Origin: Gulosibacter chungangensis
GTDB lineage: Bacteria; Actinomycetota; Actinomycetes; Actinomycetales; Microbacteriaceae
Length of the DNA stretch: 64,000 nt
Assembly (NCBI RefSeq): GCF_008831155.1
Contig: NZ_WBKB01000006.1
Coordinates: 167,498-231,497 of the forward strand
Direction of reading: 5' to 3'
The position numbers and the translations under genes are program-made. The notes under the pieces are model-generated. The model worked only from the letters and a program-made list of their open reading frames with translations, was not told the origin of the DNA and did not search any database. This document shows, one piece after another, positions 55,587 through 63,999 of the stretch. Every line of letters starts with the position of its first letter. Positions within the stretch are counted from its first letter, which is position 1.

Positions 55587-55640
55587 GAGGATCCTTTGCA
55601 GGTGTTTCGAGGAAGTGCCACTAGAAGTGGAGCTGCGTTC

Positions 55641-56456
55641 TTATTGCTGGTGGTCTAGGTACTCACTTGCATGGCCGGAACCACTAATGAGAGCGGGCAG
55701 ATCACCGCCGAGGTGGGCCGACAGCTCGGTGGCGATTCCCAGTACCTGCTGACTTCGGTGGGGTACGAGATCTAACGTGAATCGGGATGAAGGCGCGGAT
55801 ATCCCAAGTGCTGCGATGACACCGGTGGCGTCGCAAATTGGCGCAGCGAGGCATCGCAGCTCCAAGCTGTTTTCAAGGGCGTCCTGACTAATGCCAGTGC
55901 GACGCACTTCGAGCAGCTTTTCCTGGAGCTGCGCCCGGCTGGTGACGGTGTGGCGCGTGAACGGGACAAAGTGTTCAGGAAGGTATTCCCAGTATTCGTC
56001 CTGGAACGCGAGCAGAGCCTTGCCCACTGCCGTGGCATAGAACGGGACGTACTCGCCTGCCCGGGGCTTCGCGATGACGAGGCTTTCACCCCCTTCCTGA
56101 AGGACGTGGCTCACGCCATCCCGGGATCCCATGCTCAGGTGCGCGGCTTCTCCGGTGACGTCACGCAGCTTGGCTACATACGGAGCACTGATCTGGATGA
56201 GATCCGAGTCGTGCAGCAGACGCTCGGAGAGCGTCGTCAGCTTCAAAGTAGCGCGATATAAGGGTTGTCCATGATCGTTGCCGACCACCCCGACGTACTG
56301 GAGTTGCACCAGAGCCTCGAGCATTCGCTTGACCGTTCGGGGATGCACCTCGAGTCCTTCGGCCAGTGAAACGACTGAATGAGTTTGCTGCGCGAGCATC
56401 TCAAGGGCTCCGATAGTCCTCGCCACATGACCCGACTCGGCCGGGGTACGGTTCAT
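55641..56456 (-). CDS. IclR-family transcriptional regulator
   Basis: A 271-residue regulator. TIGALEMLAQQTHSVVSLAEGLEVHPRTVKRMLEAL is the winged-helix DNA-binding domain and PLYRATLKLTTLSERLL the wing and linker. The effector domain includes YATAVGKALLAFQ and CLAAPICDATGVIAALGIS, the IclR pattern. It is embedded in the operon between the Gfo/Idh (ATGA overlap) and IolE-like genes, so it probably controls the whole cluster with a pathway intermediate as ligand. Candidate operators are discussed for the 58.3-58.6 kb intergenic region. Confidence 0.88.
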   Translation of the reverse strand: MNRTPAESGHVARTIGALEMLAQQTHSVVSLAEGLEVHPRTVKRMLEALVQLQYVGVVGNDHGQPLYRATLKLTTLSERLLHDSDLIQISAPYVAKLRDVTGEAAHLSMGSRDGVSHVLQEGGESLVIAKPRAGEYVPFYATAVGKALLAFQDEYWEYLPEHFVPFTRHTVTSRAQLQEKLLEVRRTGISQDALENSLELRCLAAPICDATGVIAALGISAPSSRFTLDLVPHRSQQVLGIATELSAHLGGDLPALISGSGHASEYLDHQQ

Positions 56457-57658
56457 TTCTCCATTCCAATCGAATCGAGTTCGACCCGGCGCCCATCCTG
56501 GTGCGCGCGCTCGGCCGCTTCGATCAGCCGTAGCGTCCGTACTCCATCGGCACTCGTCGGCAACTGAGCGATGGCTGTCGATGGGTCTTCCCCGCAGAGA
56601 TGTCTCAGGACACCATGGAAGAACTCGCGATAGAGGACAGCGAATGCCATGACATAGCCCTCGGGGTGCCCAGCGGGGACGCGAGTGGCCAATCGAGCTT
56701 CATCAGAGAGGTTGCTCGATCCGCGGGTGAGCAACTGCGCACCCGCGTCGGGATGCAAGACCCAGAGCTGCTCCGGACTCTCCTGACACCAGCGGAGGGA
56801 TGCCTCCGAGCCGTAGACCCGCAGCTGAAGGCCGTGTTCCTGGCCCGCAGCGACGTAGCTGGACCAGAGTCGGCCGACAGCACCGCCGTTATAACGCACA
56901 TTAAGGTAGGCGTTGTCGTACACCTCACGACCCGGGGCGACCATCTGCAGATCCGCGCTAACAGACTCCACATGCTGCCCGGTGACGAATTCGCTCAGGT
57001 GATGCAGGTGGGAACCGAGTTCACCGAGCACAACCGCCTTTCCCATCGGCCCTGGACGGAAATGCCAGTGCTTTGGTTGATCTGGTTCGGGTTCCCGCAG
57101 TAGTGCTCCCACGCCGACGCCGTACTCGCCTTCCACGAGAGTGATTTCGCCAAGCGCACCTGATGCGACGAGTTGTCTTGCGTGACGAACCATGGGGTAA
57201 CCGCTGTAGCAGTGATTTACCGCGAACACCGCATCAGCCTGGGCCGCGGCCTCTTCGACGCGTTTTGCCTCGGTCAAATTTGATGCGAGCGGCTTCTCGC
57301 AGAAGACGCTAATGCCAGCTTCTAGGAACGCGAGCGTCGGCTCGGCATGCACCTGGGGCGGGGTCGCGATGACGACGGCATCGATGCCGTCTTCGCGATT
57401 GCGTTCGCTCTCCAGCATGATCCGCCAGTCAGTGTAACGTCGGCTGGGTTCGATGAGTTGGGATGCAGCGGAGCTCTCTGCGACGGCGGGATCGATACTC
57501 ATGGCGCCAGCTACAAGATCCGCCAATCCGTCGACGCGGTGAGTGAGTAGATGGATACTGCCGATTACAGAGTCAGAGCCGCCACCGACGATGCCGAGCC
57601 GCACACGGCGACCGAGACGAGTCAAAAGTTCTTGGGAAAGCTGTTCAAATGTCTTCAT
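56453..57658 (-). CDS. Gfo/Idh/MocA oxidoreductase
   Basis: A 401-residue NAD(P)-binding dehydrogenase. VRLGIVGGGSDSVIGSIHLL is the Rossmann loop, VVIATPPQVHAEPTLAFLEAG and FCEKPLASNLTEA give the EKP motif with catalytic Lys, and VLGELGSHLHHLSEFV the catalytic His region. About 20 residues precede the Rossmann domain. Related family members oxidise inositols and other polyols at a ring hydroxyl. It overlaps both neighbours by 4 bp (VOC gene upstream, IclR gene downstream). One of three paralogues of this family in the island. Confidence 0.87.
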   Translation of the reverse strand: MKTFEQLSQELLTRLGRRVRLGIVGGGSDSVIGSIHLLTHRVDGLADLVAGAMSIDPAVAESSAASQLIEPSRRYTDWRIMLESERNREDGIDAVVIATPPQVHAEPTLAFLEAGISVFCEKPLASNLTEAKRVEEAAAQADAVFAVNHCYSGYPMVRHARQLVASGALGEITLVEGEYGVGVGALLREPEPDQPKHWHFRPGPMGKAVVLGELGSHLHHLSEFVTGQHVESVSADLQMVAPGREVYDNAYLNVRYNGGAVGRLWSSYVAAGQEHGLQLRVYGSEASLRWCQESPEQLWVLHPDAGAQLLTRGSSNLSDEARLATRVPAGHPEGYVMAFAVLYREFFHGVLRHLCGEDPSTAIAQLPTSADGVRTLRLIEAAERAHQDGRRVELDSIGMEK

Positions 57659-58257
57659 GGGACCCTCCTGAGATCGCTGTTCTCCGACGCGTGTTCGGAT
57701 GGGCCGTTTTGCCAGTATTCGGCCGGAGGCGCTGAGCGCTTTAAGGTGCGCTTTTCGTACCCCATCCCGGCTGGTGCTGAGACGAGTTCCATCTGCTGCC
57801 CCCAGGGTGTGAGAAAGTAGCAGAAGGCAAGACCCGCGGGGTCGGTATCGCCCGTGTTGAGGTTTGGCCCGTCTTGCAGTACGACTCCGGGCACGGTGCG
57901 AAGGTATTCCACAGCAACCTCAATGTCGTCGACGTAGATTCCAAGGTGGCTACCTCCGAAGTCGCTATTCTTGGGCAGCTGCTTCACCTGATCGGGAGCA
58001 CTGTATTCGAAGAGTTCGAGGTTGAGTGTAGGACCCATTCGTAGGAACGCGATCCGGGCAATGGCTTCTGGGTGTACGTTGAGCTGCCGACGCATCATGT
58101 CACCGTCATTCCCATAAGGGCCGAATTCCCATACCACCTGGCAGCCCAGATAGTTGGTGAAGAACGCCACCGCCTCCTCAAGGTCCGGCACGGTGAGACC
58201 AATGTGATCGACACTACGCGCCGTGGGGATGCTTGTCCCAGCATGCGATGTTTCCAT
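57655..58257 (-). CDS. VOC-superfamily (glyoxalase-like) protein
   Basis: A 200-residue protein of two beta-alpha-beta-beta-beta modules. SVDHIGLTVPDLEEAVAFF supplies the first metal His, SHLGIYVDDIEVAVEYL the second and QMELVSAPAG the Glu, so a metal centre is plausible. NLELFEYS is the mid Glu motif. Members act as isomerases, epimerases, lyases or dioxygenases; an IolB-like isomerase role is conceivable but unproven. First gene of the operon, with GGAAGGCAACC before the ATG at 58257; promoter lies in the divergent intergenic region. Confidence 0.82.
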   Translation of the reverse strand: METSHAGTSIPTARSVDHIGLTVPDLEEAVAFFTNYLGCQVVWEFGPYGNDGDMMRRQLNVHPEAIARIAFLRMGPTLNLELFEYSAPDQVKQLPKNSDFGGSHLGIYVDDIEVAVEYLRTVPGVVLQDGPNLNTGDTDPAGLAFCYFLTPWGQQMELVSAPAGMGYEKRTLKRSAPPAEYWQNGPSEHASENSDLRRVP

Positions 58258-58280
58258 GGTTGCCTTCCATTTGACTTCCT

Positions 58281-58591
58281 TGTCAGGGTGTCTATCCCAT
58301 TCAAATGATGATGACTAAAAAGTTCTACAAAGGGACATTTTTGTCACTGAGCCTCGTTCTGAACTCAGCGCGCAGACCAGCCAACTTGAGCTTGAGCCTT
58401 CCCGCCCTGGATCGTAGAAGGATTCTCGGCTCTACTTTCGTCACTTCACCATTCCAGCGGGTGGGCATTCCTGACCCAATCGCCGCAGACACGTAGGGCT
58501 TCTAACTGGCGGGATAAACCCTTGCCTCAACTAAACCCTCAGCAAACCCATGTGGACTGCCATTGTTGACACCCTTTTTGTTCAGGGTGTT
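58281..58591. other. Divergent intergenic region with repeated AGGGTGT motifs
   Basis: The 705-bp gap between the VOC operon and the iolG-like gene holds AGGGTGT at 58285-58291 (within GTCAGGGTGTCT), and a pair ACACCCT at 58570-58576 with AGGGTGT at 58585-58591 forming an inverted repeat with an 8-bp spacer. The outer copy and the right half of the pair are near-identical over 11 bp. They may be operator half-sites for the IclR or LacI regulator. Between 58300 and 58560 I see no gene. Confidence 0.4.
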
Positions 58592-58621
58592 TCACTGACC
58601 ACCTGAAATCGCCCCAAGTTG

Positions 58622-58836
58622 GGAATAGACCACTTGCGAATGAAAACGTTGCCCAGACCCACTCGGCTGGTTCGGCACTCCCGAGGAGATCGCAAAAGTG
58701 GCGCGATTCTTGCTAAGCAAAGATGCGTTCTGGGTAATGGGAATGAGTGTCAGTGTTGATGACGGACGTCATCTTCGCCGAGGAGCGGACCGCACCCGGT
58801 TCGTGGGAATCAGGTCTACTGAGAGGGCCGAATAAG
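58622..58836 (+). pseudogene. C-terminal remnant of a short-chain dehydrogenase
   Basis: From 58672 to the TAA at 58834-58836 the plus strand encodes FGTPEEIAKVARFLLSKDAF, WVMGMSVSVDDGRHLRRGAD and RTRFVGI. This matches the last 55 residues of the SDR at 47930-48724 (FGEPIEVARVVRFLLGSEAS... SVSVDGGQHLRRGPD), including the unusual HLRRG extension. A one-base loss before 58672 breaks the link to the preceding NENVAQT segment, which fits the same SDR just upstream. The rest of the gene is gone. It also overlaps any upstream-extended start of the iolG-like gene, which is why that extension is rejected. Confidence 0.8.
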
Positions 58837-58962
58837 GATTCGCCTAGCAAGAACTACCCATCCTACGGCTCAATCTCACGCTCGCAATCTATGATGTGTC
58901 AACAATTGCCAGGACAACATGACAAATTTGGGCAACCCGCCAATCTCGCCAAAGGAGCTGAG

Positions 58963-59955
58963 TTGAAAATCGGAATCATCGGCACGGGCATCATGGGAAC
59001 CTTCCATGCGCAGTGCCTGCACGAATCAATATCGGGAGCGACGGTATCCGCAATCGCAGATCCGAATCTCACTCGCGGCCGCGAGGTGGCCGACGCGGTG
59101 GGTGCGATCGCGCTAGCTGATCCGCTGGAATTGATCCAGCATCCGGATGTCGATGCCGTACTGATCGCCTCCCCCGATGCCTTCCGCGCGGCTCAGACAC
59201 TCGCCTGCGTTGAGGCAGGAAAGCCCGCGCTGTGTGAGAAGCCGCTGTCCTATTCCGTGGCCGAAGCGGAACAGGTTGTAAAGGCGCACCGGGAAGCCAC
59301 CGACGGCGGTGTGCCGCTGGTCTACCAGGGGTTCATGCGACGATTTGACCCGGGCTACGTTGCGCAGAAGGGCGCCATAAGCTCTGGCGAATACGGAAAA
59401 GCGCTGATGGTGCACTCGATCGGTCGAGGCGTGACCTCCGGCCCGGGTGCCACCGATGAGTCGGTCATCTTCAACTCGGCAATTCACGACCTGGACATCG
59501 TGCCGTGGCTGCTCGACTCGCCGGTAACCTCCGTCAGCTGGCTGGCACCGGAGAACTCGAGTTCGAATACCGATCTGCACGAGCCCTTCCTCATGCTGCT
59601 GCGGACCGCTGACGGTGGCCTCTCAACCGTGGAGATCTACCTCAACGCTCGGTACGGCTATGACATGCGCTCCGAAGTGGTCTGCGAAAACGGCGTGATC
59701 TCGATTACCGAGCCGCACCGGGTCGCGATCTCGAGTGAACTTGCCACCAAGACAGCGATTCCGGATGACTTCCGGCCGCGATTCGCCGACGCGTACCGGC
59801 TCGAGCTTCAAGAGTGGGTGGATGCGCTCAACGAAGGCCGAGCCGCGACCCTCGCCACCGTCGAGGACGGTGCCGTGGCCACGCGAGTCGCCGCCGCAGC
59901 CGTCGCGTCGATGCAACAGCACGGCGCATTTATCAACGTGAAGGACGTCAAATGA
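58963..59955 (+). CDS. IolG-like inositol 2-dehydrogenase family protein
   Basis: A 330-residue Gfo/Idh/MocA dehydrogenase. KIGIIGTGIMGTFHAQCLHE opens the Rossmann fold, VLIASPDAFRAAQTLACVEAGKPALCEKPLSYS gives the catalytic Lys, and LVYQGFMRRFDPGYVAQK with NSAIHDLDIVPWLLDSP matches IolG enzymes (GFMRRYDxxY; IHxxDxxxWLL). Inositol 2-dehydrogenase oxidises myo-inositol to 2-keto-myo-inositol, the first step in the classical pathway. The start is a TTG with AAAGGAGCTGAG upstream; longer in-frame extensions run into the SDR remnant. The next gene overlaps its stop. Confidence 0.85.
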   Translation: MKIGIIGTGIMGTFHAQCLHESISGATVSAIADPNLTRGREVADAVGAIALADPLELIQHPDVDAVLIASPDAFRAAQTLACVEAGKPALCEKPLSYSVAEAEQVVKAHREATDGGVPLVYQGFMRRFDPGYVAQKGAISSGEYGKALMVHSIGRGVTSGPGATDESVIFNSAIHDLDIVPWLLDSPVTSVSWLAPENSSSNTDLHEPFLMLLRTADGGLSTVEIYLNARYGYDMRSEVVCENGVISITEPHRVAISSELATKTAIPDDFRPRFADAYRLELQEWVDALNEGRAATLATVEDGAVATRVAAAAVASMQQHGAFINVKDVK

Positions 59956-60974
59956 CCGAACGCAACCTGCCCACCCCGCAAGTGCCGGAGCCACACAGCG
60001 CACCCGTCAAGCGCTGGGCCATTCTCGGGACCGGCTGGATTGCCAGCCAATTTGTCCAGGCGCTGCAGGCCCACACGAACCAGCAGGTCGTCGCCGTCGG
60101 GTCTCGCAATCTCGCGCGGGCCGAGGAATTTGCAGCCAAGCACGGCATCGCGCAGGCCTTTGGTTCATACGAAGAGCTCGTCGAAGCGGATGTGGATGTG
60201 GTCTACGTCGCCACCGGTCACCTCGATCATTTTGAGCACGCGAAACTGGCAATCGAAGCGGGCAAACCGGTGCTCGTCGAGAAACCAATCACCCCGCGAC
60301 TCAACGACACCCAGGAGCTGGTCGAGCTCGCACGCGAACGCGGGGTCTTCCTGATGGAGGCGGTTTGGACCCTCGCGCTGCCGAAGTTTTCGGTGGTCAG
60401 GCAGATCCTTGAGCAGGGACTGCTCGGTGAAATCGAGGAGGTCTCCGCGAATCTCGGCGAGCGCCTCGTAGATCACCATCGCGCGATGGATCCCGCCCAG
60501 GGCGGCGGCGCGATGAACGACATCGGCACCTACGTGATGATGTTTGCGAACGAAATGATCCCAGGCCTCAAGGTCATCGCCGCACACGGCCAGCGTCATC
60601 CCGAGCACGGGTCGATCGGTCAATTCCACGCGCTCCTCACGGACGCGGACGACCGGATTGCCACGGTGAGCGCATCCATGCTCGCGGACACACCGACCAC
60701 GGCTTACGTTGCCGGCACAGAGGCCACGCTTGTGCTTGACCACATTTTTTATCAGCCCGGTCCCCTCACGGTGCGTTTCCACGACACCGGCGAGGAACTT
60801 CGCTATACCGAGCCCGCGGTCGCGCATACCGCGCTGTTTTGGGAAGCGCTCGAAGTCGCTCGCTGCCTCGACGAGGGCTTGACCGAATCGCCATTGCGTC
60901 CGCTCGATCAGACGATTGCCTCCATCTCGCTGATGGAAAGTGCGCGCGAACTCATGGGCGACCCGTTGCCCTAG
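59952..60974 (+). CDS. Gfo/Idh/MocA oxidoreductase, dihydrodiol/anhydrofructose-reductase-like
   Basis: A 340-residue oxidoreductase. WAILGTGWIASQFVQALQAH is the Rossmann loop, VYVATGHLDHFEHAKLAIEAGKPVLVEKPITPR the EKP motif, and GGGAMNDIGTYVMMFA the catalytic-site helix. GVFLMEAVWTLALPKF is typical of the D-xylose/dihydrodiol dehydrogenase group. It is coupled to the iolG-like gene by an ATGA overlap and its 3' end overlaps the stop of the convergent LacI gene by a few bases. Confidence 0.86.
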   Translation: MTERNLPTPQVPEPHSAPVKRWAILGTGWIASQFVQALQAHTNQQVVAVGSRNLARAEEFAAKHGIAQAFGSYEELVEADVDVVYVATGHLDHFEHAKLAIEAGKPVLVEKPITPRLNDTQELVELARERGVFLMEAVWTLALPKFSVVRQILEQGLLGEIEEVSANLGERLVDHHRAMDPAQGGGAMNDIGTYVMMFANEMIPGLKVIAAHGQRHPEHGSIGQFHALLTDADDRIATVSASMLADTPTTAYVAGTEATLVLDHIFYQPGPLTVRFHDTGEELRYTEPAVAHTALFWEALEVARCLDEGLTESPLRPLDQTIASISLMESARELMGDPLP

Positions 60975-61999
60975 CGACTCGTGTTGAGTGTGGAACGCCG
61001 CACCACCAGCTTCGGTGGCACGAGGTGTTCGGTACCCGCCGGCGGCGGTTCGTCAGCAGCTAACCAGGATGCGGCGATCCGGCCAATTTCTGCGGCTTCC
61101 GTGTCAACCGTGGTCAGGCCGATGGCTTCGATTCCCGCGAGAAAGGTGTTGTCGTAGCCGGCAATCGCGATATCTTCCGGTACCCGCAAGCCCGCAGTTC
61201 GCGCGGCACTCATCGCGCCCAAGGCAACAAGGTCGTTAACGCAACTCACTGCGGTGGTGTCGGGAGCTTCGGTAAGCAGCTGCGCAAAAGCATCCCGACC
61301 ACTCTCCTCCGTAAATTCGGCCGGAATGACCCGGGCCTCGGACTCGAGCCCCGCATCCCGCATGGCCTTCTCATATGCAGCCGCGCGCCTGCGCGCCGCC
61401 GGCCCGCCCGCCCCGCCGAGATGAGCAATCTTGGAGTGGCCTTGCTCAACGAAATGCGAGATGAGTTGCTGCATGCCTATTTCGTTGTCGGTACGCACCG
61501 AGAGGGCTCGGGGGAATTCTTCGATGGATGCGGCGGCCACCACGATCGGGACGTCCGGCCGCACCTCGCGGAGGATGGAGATGTCCGGGATCACACCGAC
61601 GACGAGATATCCGGCAGCATTGAGGTCTTCGAAGGATTGGACGATTCGGAGATCAGCCCGATAGCTGCCATCACGGTTGGGCATCACGGCGCTCGACATC
61701 AGGCTATAGCGGCCCACCGAATCGAGTTCGGCACGTGCCGCCTCCACGATGGTCGAGAACACCGGGTTGTGCAGGTTCGCAACCAGGATGCCGGTGAAGC
61801 TGCTCGCGTAGGCAGACAGCGAGCTCGCCACCCAGTTGCGTCGAAACCCGAGCGTTTCGGCGGCTTGGAAGATACGTTCGCGTCGTTCCGGACTGACTTT
61901 CTCTGGCTTTCGGTATGCGAGCGAGACCAGCGCGTGCGAAACGCCCGCAACCTCCGCGACATCGCGCATCGTCGGCCGTTTTGATGTCCCTGTGCTCAT
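60971..61999 (-). CDS. LacI-family transcriptional regulator
   Basis: A 342-residue regulator. TMRDVAEVAGVSHALVSLAYRKPEKVSPE is the helix-turn-helix with its hinge NWVASSLSAYASSFTGILVANLHNP next, and the body is a sugar-binding-protein fold (AVSCVNDLVALGAMSAARTAGLRVPEDIAIAGYDN). It converges with the Gfo/Idh pair and lies 132 bp downstream of the sugar porter gene on the same strand, so it may control either. A polyol or sugar ligand is expected. Confidence 0.9.
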   Translation of the reverse strand: MSTGTSKRPTMRDVAEVAGVSHALVSLAYRKPEKVSPERRERIFQAAETLGFRRNWVASSLSAYASSFTGILVANLHNPVFSTIVEAARAELDSVGRYSLMSSAVMPNRDGSYRADLRIVQSFEDLNAAGYLVVGVIPDISILREVRPDVPIVVAAASIEEFPRALSVRTDNEIGMQQLISHFVEQGHSKIAHLGGAGGPAARRRAAAYEKAMRDAGLESEARVIPAEFTEESGRDAFAQLLTEAPDTTAVSCVNDLVALGAMSAARTAGLRVPEDIAIAGYDNTFLAGIEAIGLTTVDTEAAEIGRIAASWLAADEPPPAGTEHLVPPKLVVRRSTLNTSR

Positions 62000-62034
62000 T
62001 ATTTGACCCTATAGCGTTGTAGATCGATGAACGT

Positions 62035-62070
62035 GTGACCCGCGACCGTCCGTTGGCGGTCGCGGGTCAC
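62035..62070 (-). terminator. Hairpin after the sugar porter gene
   Basis: GTGACCCGCGACCG at 62035-62048 is the perfect complement of CGGTCGCGGGTCAC at 62057-62070, with 8 bases between. It sits 62 bp past the porter stop and 35 bp ahead of the LacI start, and has no U-tract. Confidence 0.72.
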
Positions 62071-62131
62071 ACCCACTATTCCCGTTCAAGCTCTATGTGT
62101 CGTGGCTGCCTCCTCCCTTTCACCACTGGAA

Positions 62132-63628
62132 TCAGCGGCGTCGGCTGTTCCGCTCCGAGGGAAGGAAGATCGCACCGGTGGAGATGTCTTCCTCAAGCTT
62201 CTCGAGCGAGCGACCCTTGGTTTCCGGTACCTGCGTGGCAATGAAGATTGTGGACAGTACGCCCAACACCGCAAAGACGAAGAAGGTACTTGAAATTCCG
62301 ATTCCCGCGACGAGCGAGGGGAAGGAGAGGCTGAGTGCGGCGTTGGTGAGCCACATGCACAGCACCGAAAGGCCAATCGCGAAACCACGAATCTTGAGCG
62401 GGAAGATCTCGGCCAGCATGACCCACACCGTGAGCCCCAGCGTGGCCTGCATGCAGGCGACAAAGAGTACGACGAGTACGAGAATGACGTAGGCGCGCAT
62501 CATGCCTTCCGGCAGCACCAGCGAGAACACTCCGACGAGTAGGTGCATCGTGGTGATCCCGATGAATCCTCCGACCAGGAGTTTGCGGCGCGGGATGATC
62601 GTGATGAGCTTCAGGCCGACCAGCATCGCGCTGACCGAGACGACACCGTTTGCAACGTTCGCGATGAGTGCCGCGTTGGCTTCGAACCCTGCCTCGATAA
62701 GCAGCTGCGAGCCGTAGTACATGATCGAGTTGATACCCGTGAGCTGCTGTGCCACTGCAAGTCCGATGCCGACGAACACAATGCGACGAATCCACGGTGT
62801 CTTGAGCGATGCCCAGCTGCCGAGTTTGCTCTGCTCTTCCTGCTTTGCGAGCGCTCGAACTTCGTCCATTTCCGCGACCGCTCGCGCCTCCGGGCGCACC
62901 TGTCGCAGTACTGCGAGGGCTTCTTCGGTGCGACCCTTGGAGAGCAACCAACGTGGGCTTTCGGGCATCCGCAACATGCCGAAGAACAGAACAATTGCGG
63001 GCAGCGCAGCGACCGACAGCATGATGCGCCAGACGCCTTCCAGATCAGACAGCACATTGCCGATGATCGCGTTCACGAGGAAGGCCGCGAACTGACCGAA
63101 CACGATCATGACTTCGTTGAAGCCGGTGAGTGCGCCGCGGCGTTCAGTGGGTGAAATTTCTGCGAGGAACACCGGCACCGTCACGGATGCACCACCAACG
63201 GCAAGCCCGAGGAAGAAGCGGGCCACCACCATGACCTCGAAGTTCGGGGCGACGACACAGCCGAGTGCCGAGAAGAAGAACAGCACTGCCAGCCAGATGA
63301 TCATGCGGCGGCGTCCATACGCATCCGAGAGTCGCCCACCGACCATCGCGCCTGCCGCAGCACCGATCAGCAAGGAGCTGGTGACGACACCTTCGGTCAG
63401 TGGCGTGAGCCCGAGGTCATGCTTCATTGGCTCGAGCGCCCCGTTGATGACTCCGGTGTCGTAGCCAAAGAGCAGCCCACCGAACGTGGCGATGACCGCG
63501 ACAATCCCGAGTCGCCGGGAGTGTGGTCCGGGGGTGAGTGGCGGCAGCGTGCTGCCCTCGTTACCTTCTGATGTTCCGCGCGATCCCGGACTTTGGTCCG
63601 TGAATGCGTTTGAGTTGTGTCCAGCCAT
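62132..63628 (-). CDS. MFS sugar/inositol porter
   Basis: A 498-residue major-facilitator protein of the sugar-porter family with twelve predicted helices. Signatures are GLLFGYDTGVINGAL (helix 1), DAYGRRRMI in the first loop, RFFLGLAVGGASVTVPVFLAEISPTERRG, PESPRWLLSKGR, QQLTGINSIMYYG (helix 7) and PETKGRSLEKLEE near the end. IolT-type inositol symporters share QQLTGINSxMYYG and the island supports a cyclitol substrate, but glucose or pentoses remain possible. The ATG at 63628 with GAAAGGGTC upstream excludes a 34-residue extension. An operator-flanked promoter precedes it. Confidence 0.9.
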   Translation of the reverse strand: MAGHNSNAFTDQSPGSRGTSEGNEGSTLPPLTPGPHSRRLGIVAVIATFGGLLFGYDTGVINGALEPMKHDLGLTPLTEGVVTSSLLIGAAAGAMVGGRLSDAYGRRRMIIWLAVLFFFSALGCVVAPNFEVMVVARFFLGLAVGGASVTVPVFLAEISPTERRGALTGFNEVMIVFGQFAAFLVNAIIGNVLSDLEGVWRIMLSVAALPAIVLFFGMLRMPESPRWLLSKGRTEEALAVLRQVRPEARAVAEMDEVRALAKQEEQSKLGSWASLKTPWIRRIVFVGIGLAVAQQLTGINSIMYYGSQLLIEAGFEANAALIANVANGVVSVSAMLVGLKLITIIPRRKLLVGGFIGITTMHLLVGVFSLVLPEGMMRAYVILVLVVLFVACMQATLGLTVWVMLAEIFPLKIRGFAIGLSVLCMWLTNAALSLSFPSLVAGIGISSTFFVFAVLGVLSTIFIATQVPETKGRSLEKLEEDISTGAIFLPSERNSRRR

Positions 63629-63764
63629 AATGACCCTTTCAACAGATCCATTGGCCTTTGTGGGCGGGGCTACTGTTTGCCCTTGCGCACCGACGCTGGT
63701 ACGCGAATCGCACTGCCCGAGGAAGGCCATTTGTGCCTCTTAGCGCGAACCTCTTGCGCTTAAG

Positions 63765-63825
63765 ATTAGACCGCTCTAATTCAGCCTGTCAATAGGTTTA
63801 TTAAATAATTAGAGCGGTCTAATCA
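63765..63825 (-). promoter_or_regulatory. Porter promoter flanked by two palindromic operators
   Basis: On the minus strand TTGACA (63788-63793) is followed after 16 bp by TCTAAT (63766-63771), a near-consensus sigma-70-type promoter. GATTAGACCGCTCTAATT (63765-63782) overlaps the -10 and its exact reverse complement lies at 63808-63825, just upstream of the -35. Each is itself a TTAGA-N4-TCTAA dyad, the look of a dimeric repressor operator. The repressor (LacI nearby, or a TetR outside the window) is unknown. Leader to the ATG is about 130 bp. Confidence 0.75.
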
Positions 63826-63873
63826 GATCCTCAAGTGTCCCCCGCACGGGCACTCGAGTCGCCCGCCAGGGAA

Positions 63874-63999
63874 CTAGTGTCGCGTTTCTGAAGTTCGTTG
63901 AGGGTTGGCTTTCGCGAGTACCTGTTCCGGAGTTTTCGTCCACACGAATGGGTGCTTGCGATCGTTCCAGCCAGTAATGAATTGACGGATCTTTGCATT
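63874..63999 (-). mobile_element. 3' end of an IS630-type transposase
   Basis: The minus strand from the right edge to the TAG at 63874-63876 encodes about 41 residues beginning NAKIRQFITGWNDRKHPFVW and then TKTPEQVLAKANPQ. The pattern FIxGWNxRxHPFxWTKTxxQ at the very C-terminus is typical of IS630-family DDE transposases in actinobacteria. The stop lies inside AACTAGTGTCGCG, which may be part of the terminal repeat. The catalytic residues and the other end are outside the window. Confidence 0.8.

Noticed and set aside
58747..58962. Upstream in-frame extension of the iolG-like protein
   Set aside because: It overlaps the SDR remnant, has no Rossmann homology and a clear AAAGGAG ribosome site marks the TTG at 58963.
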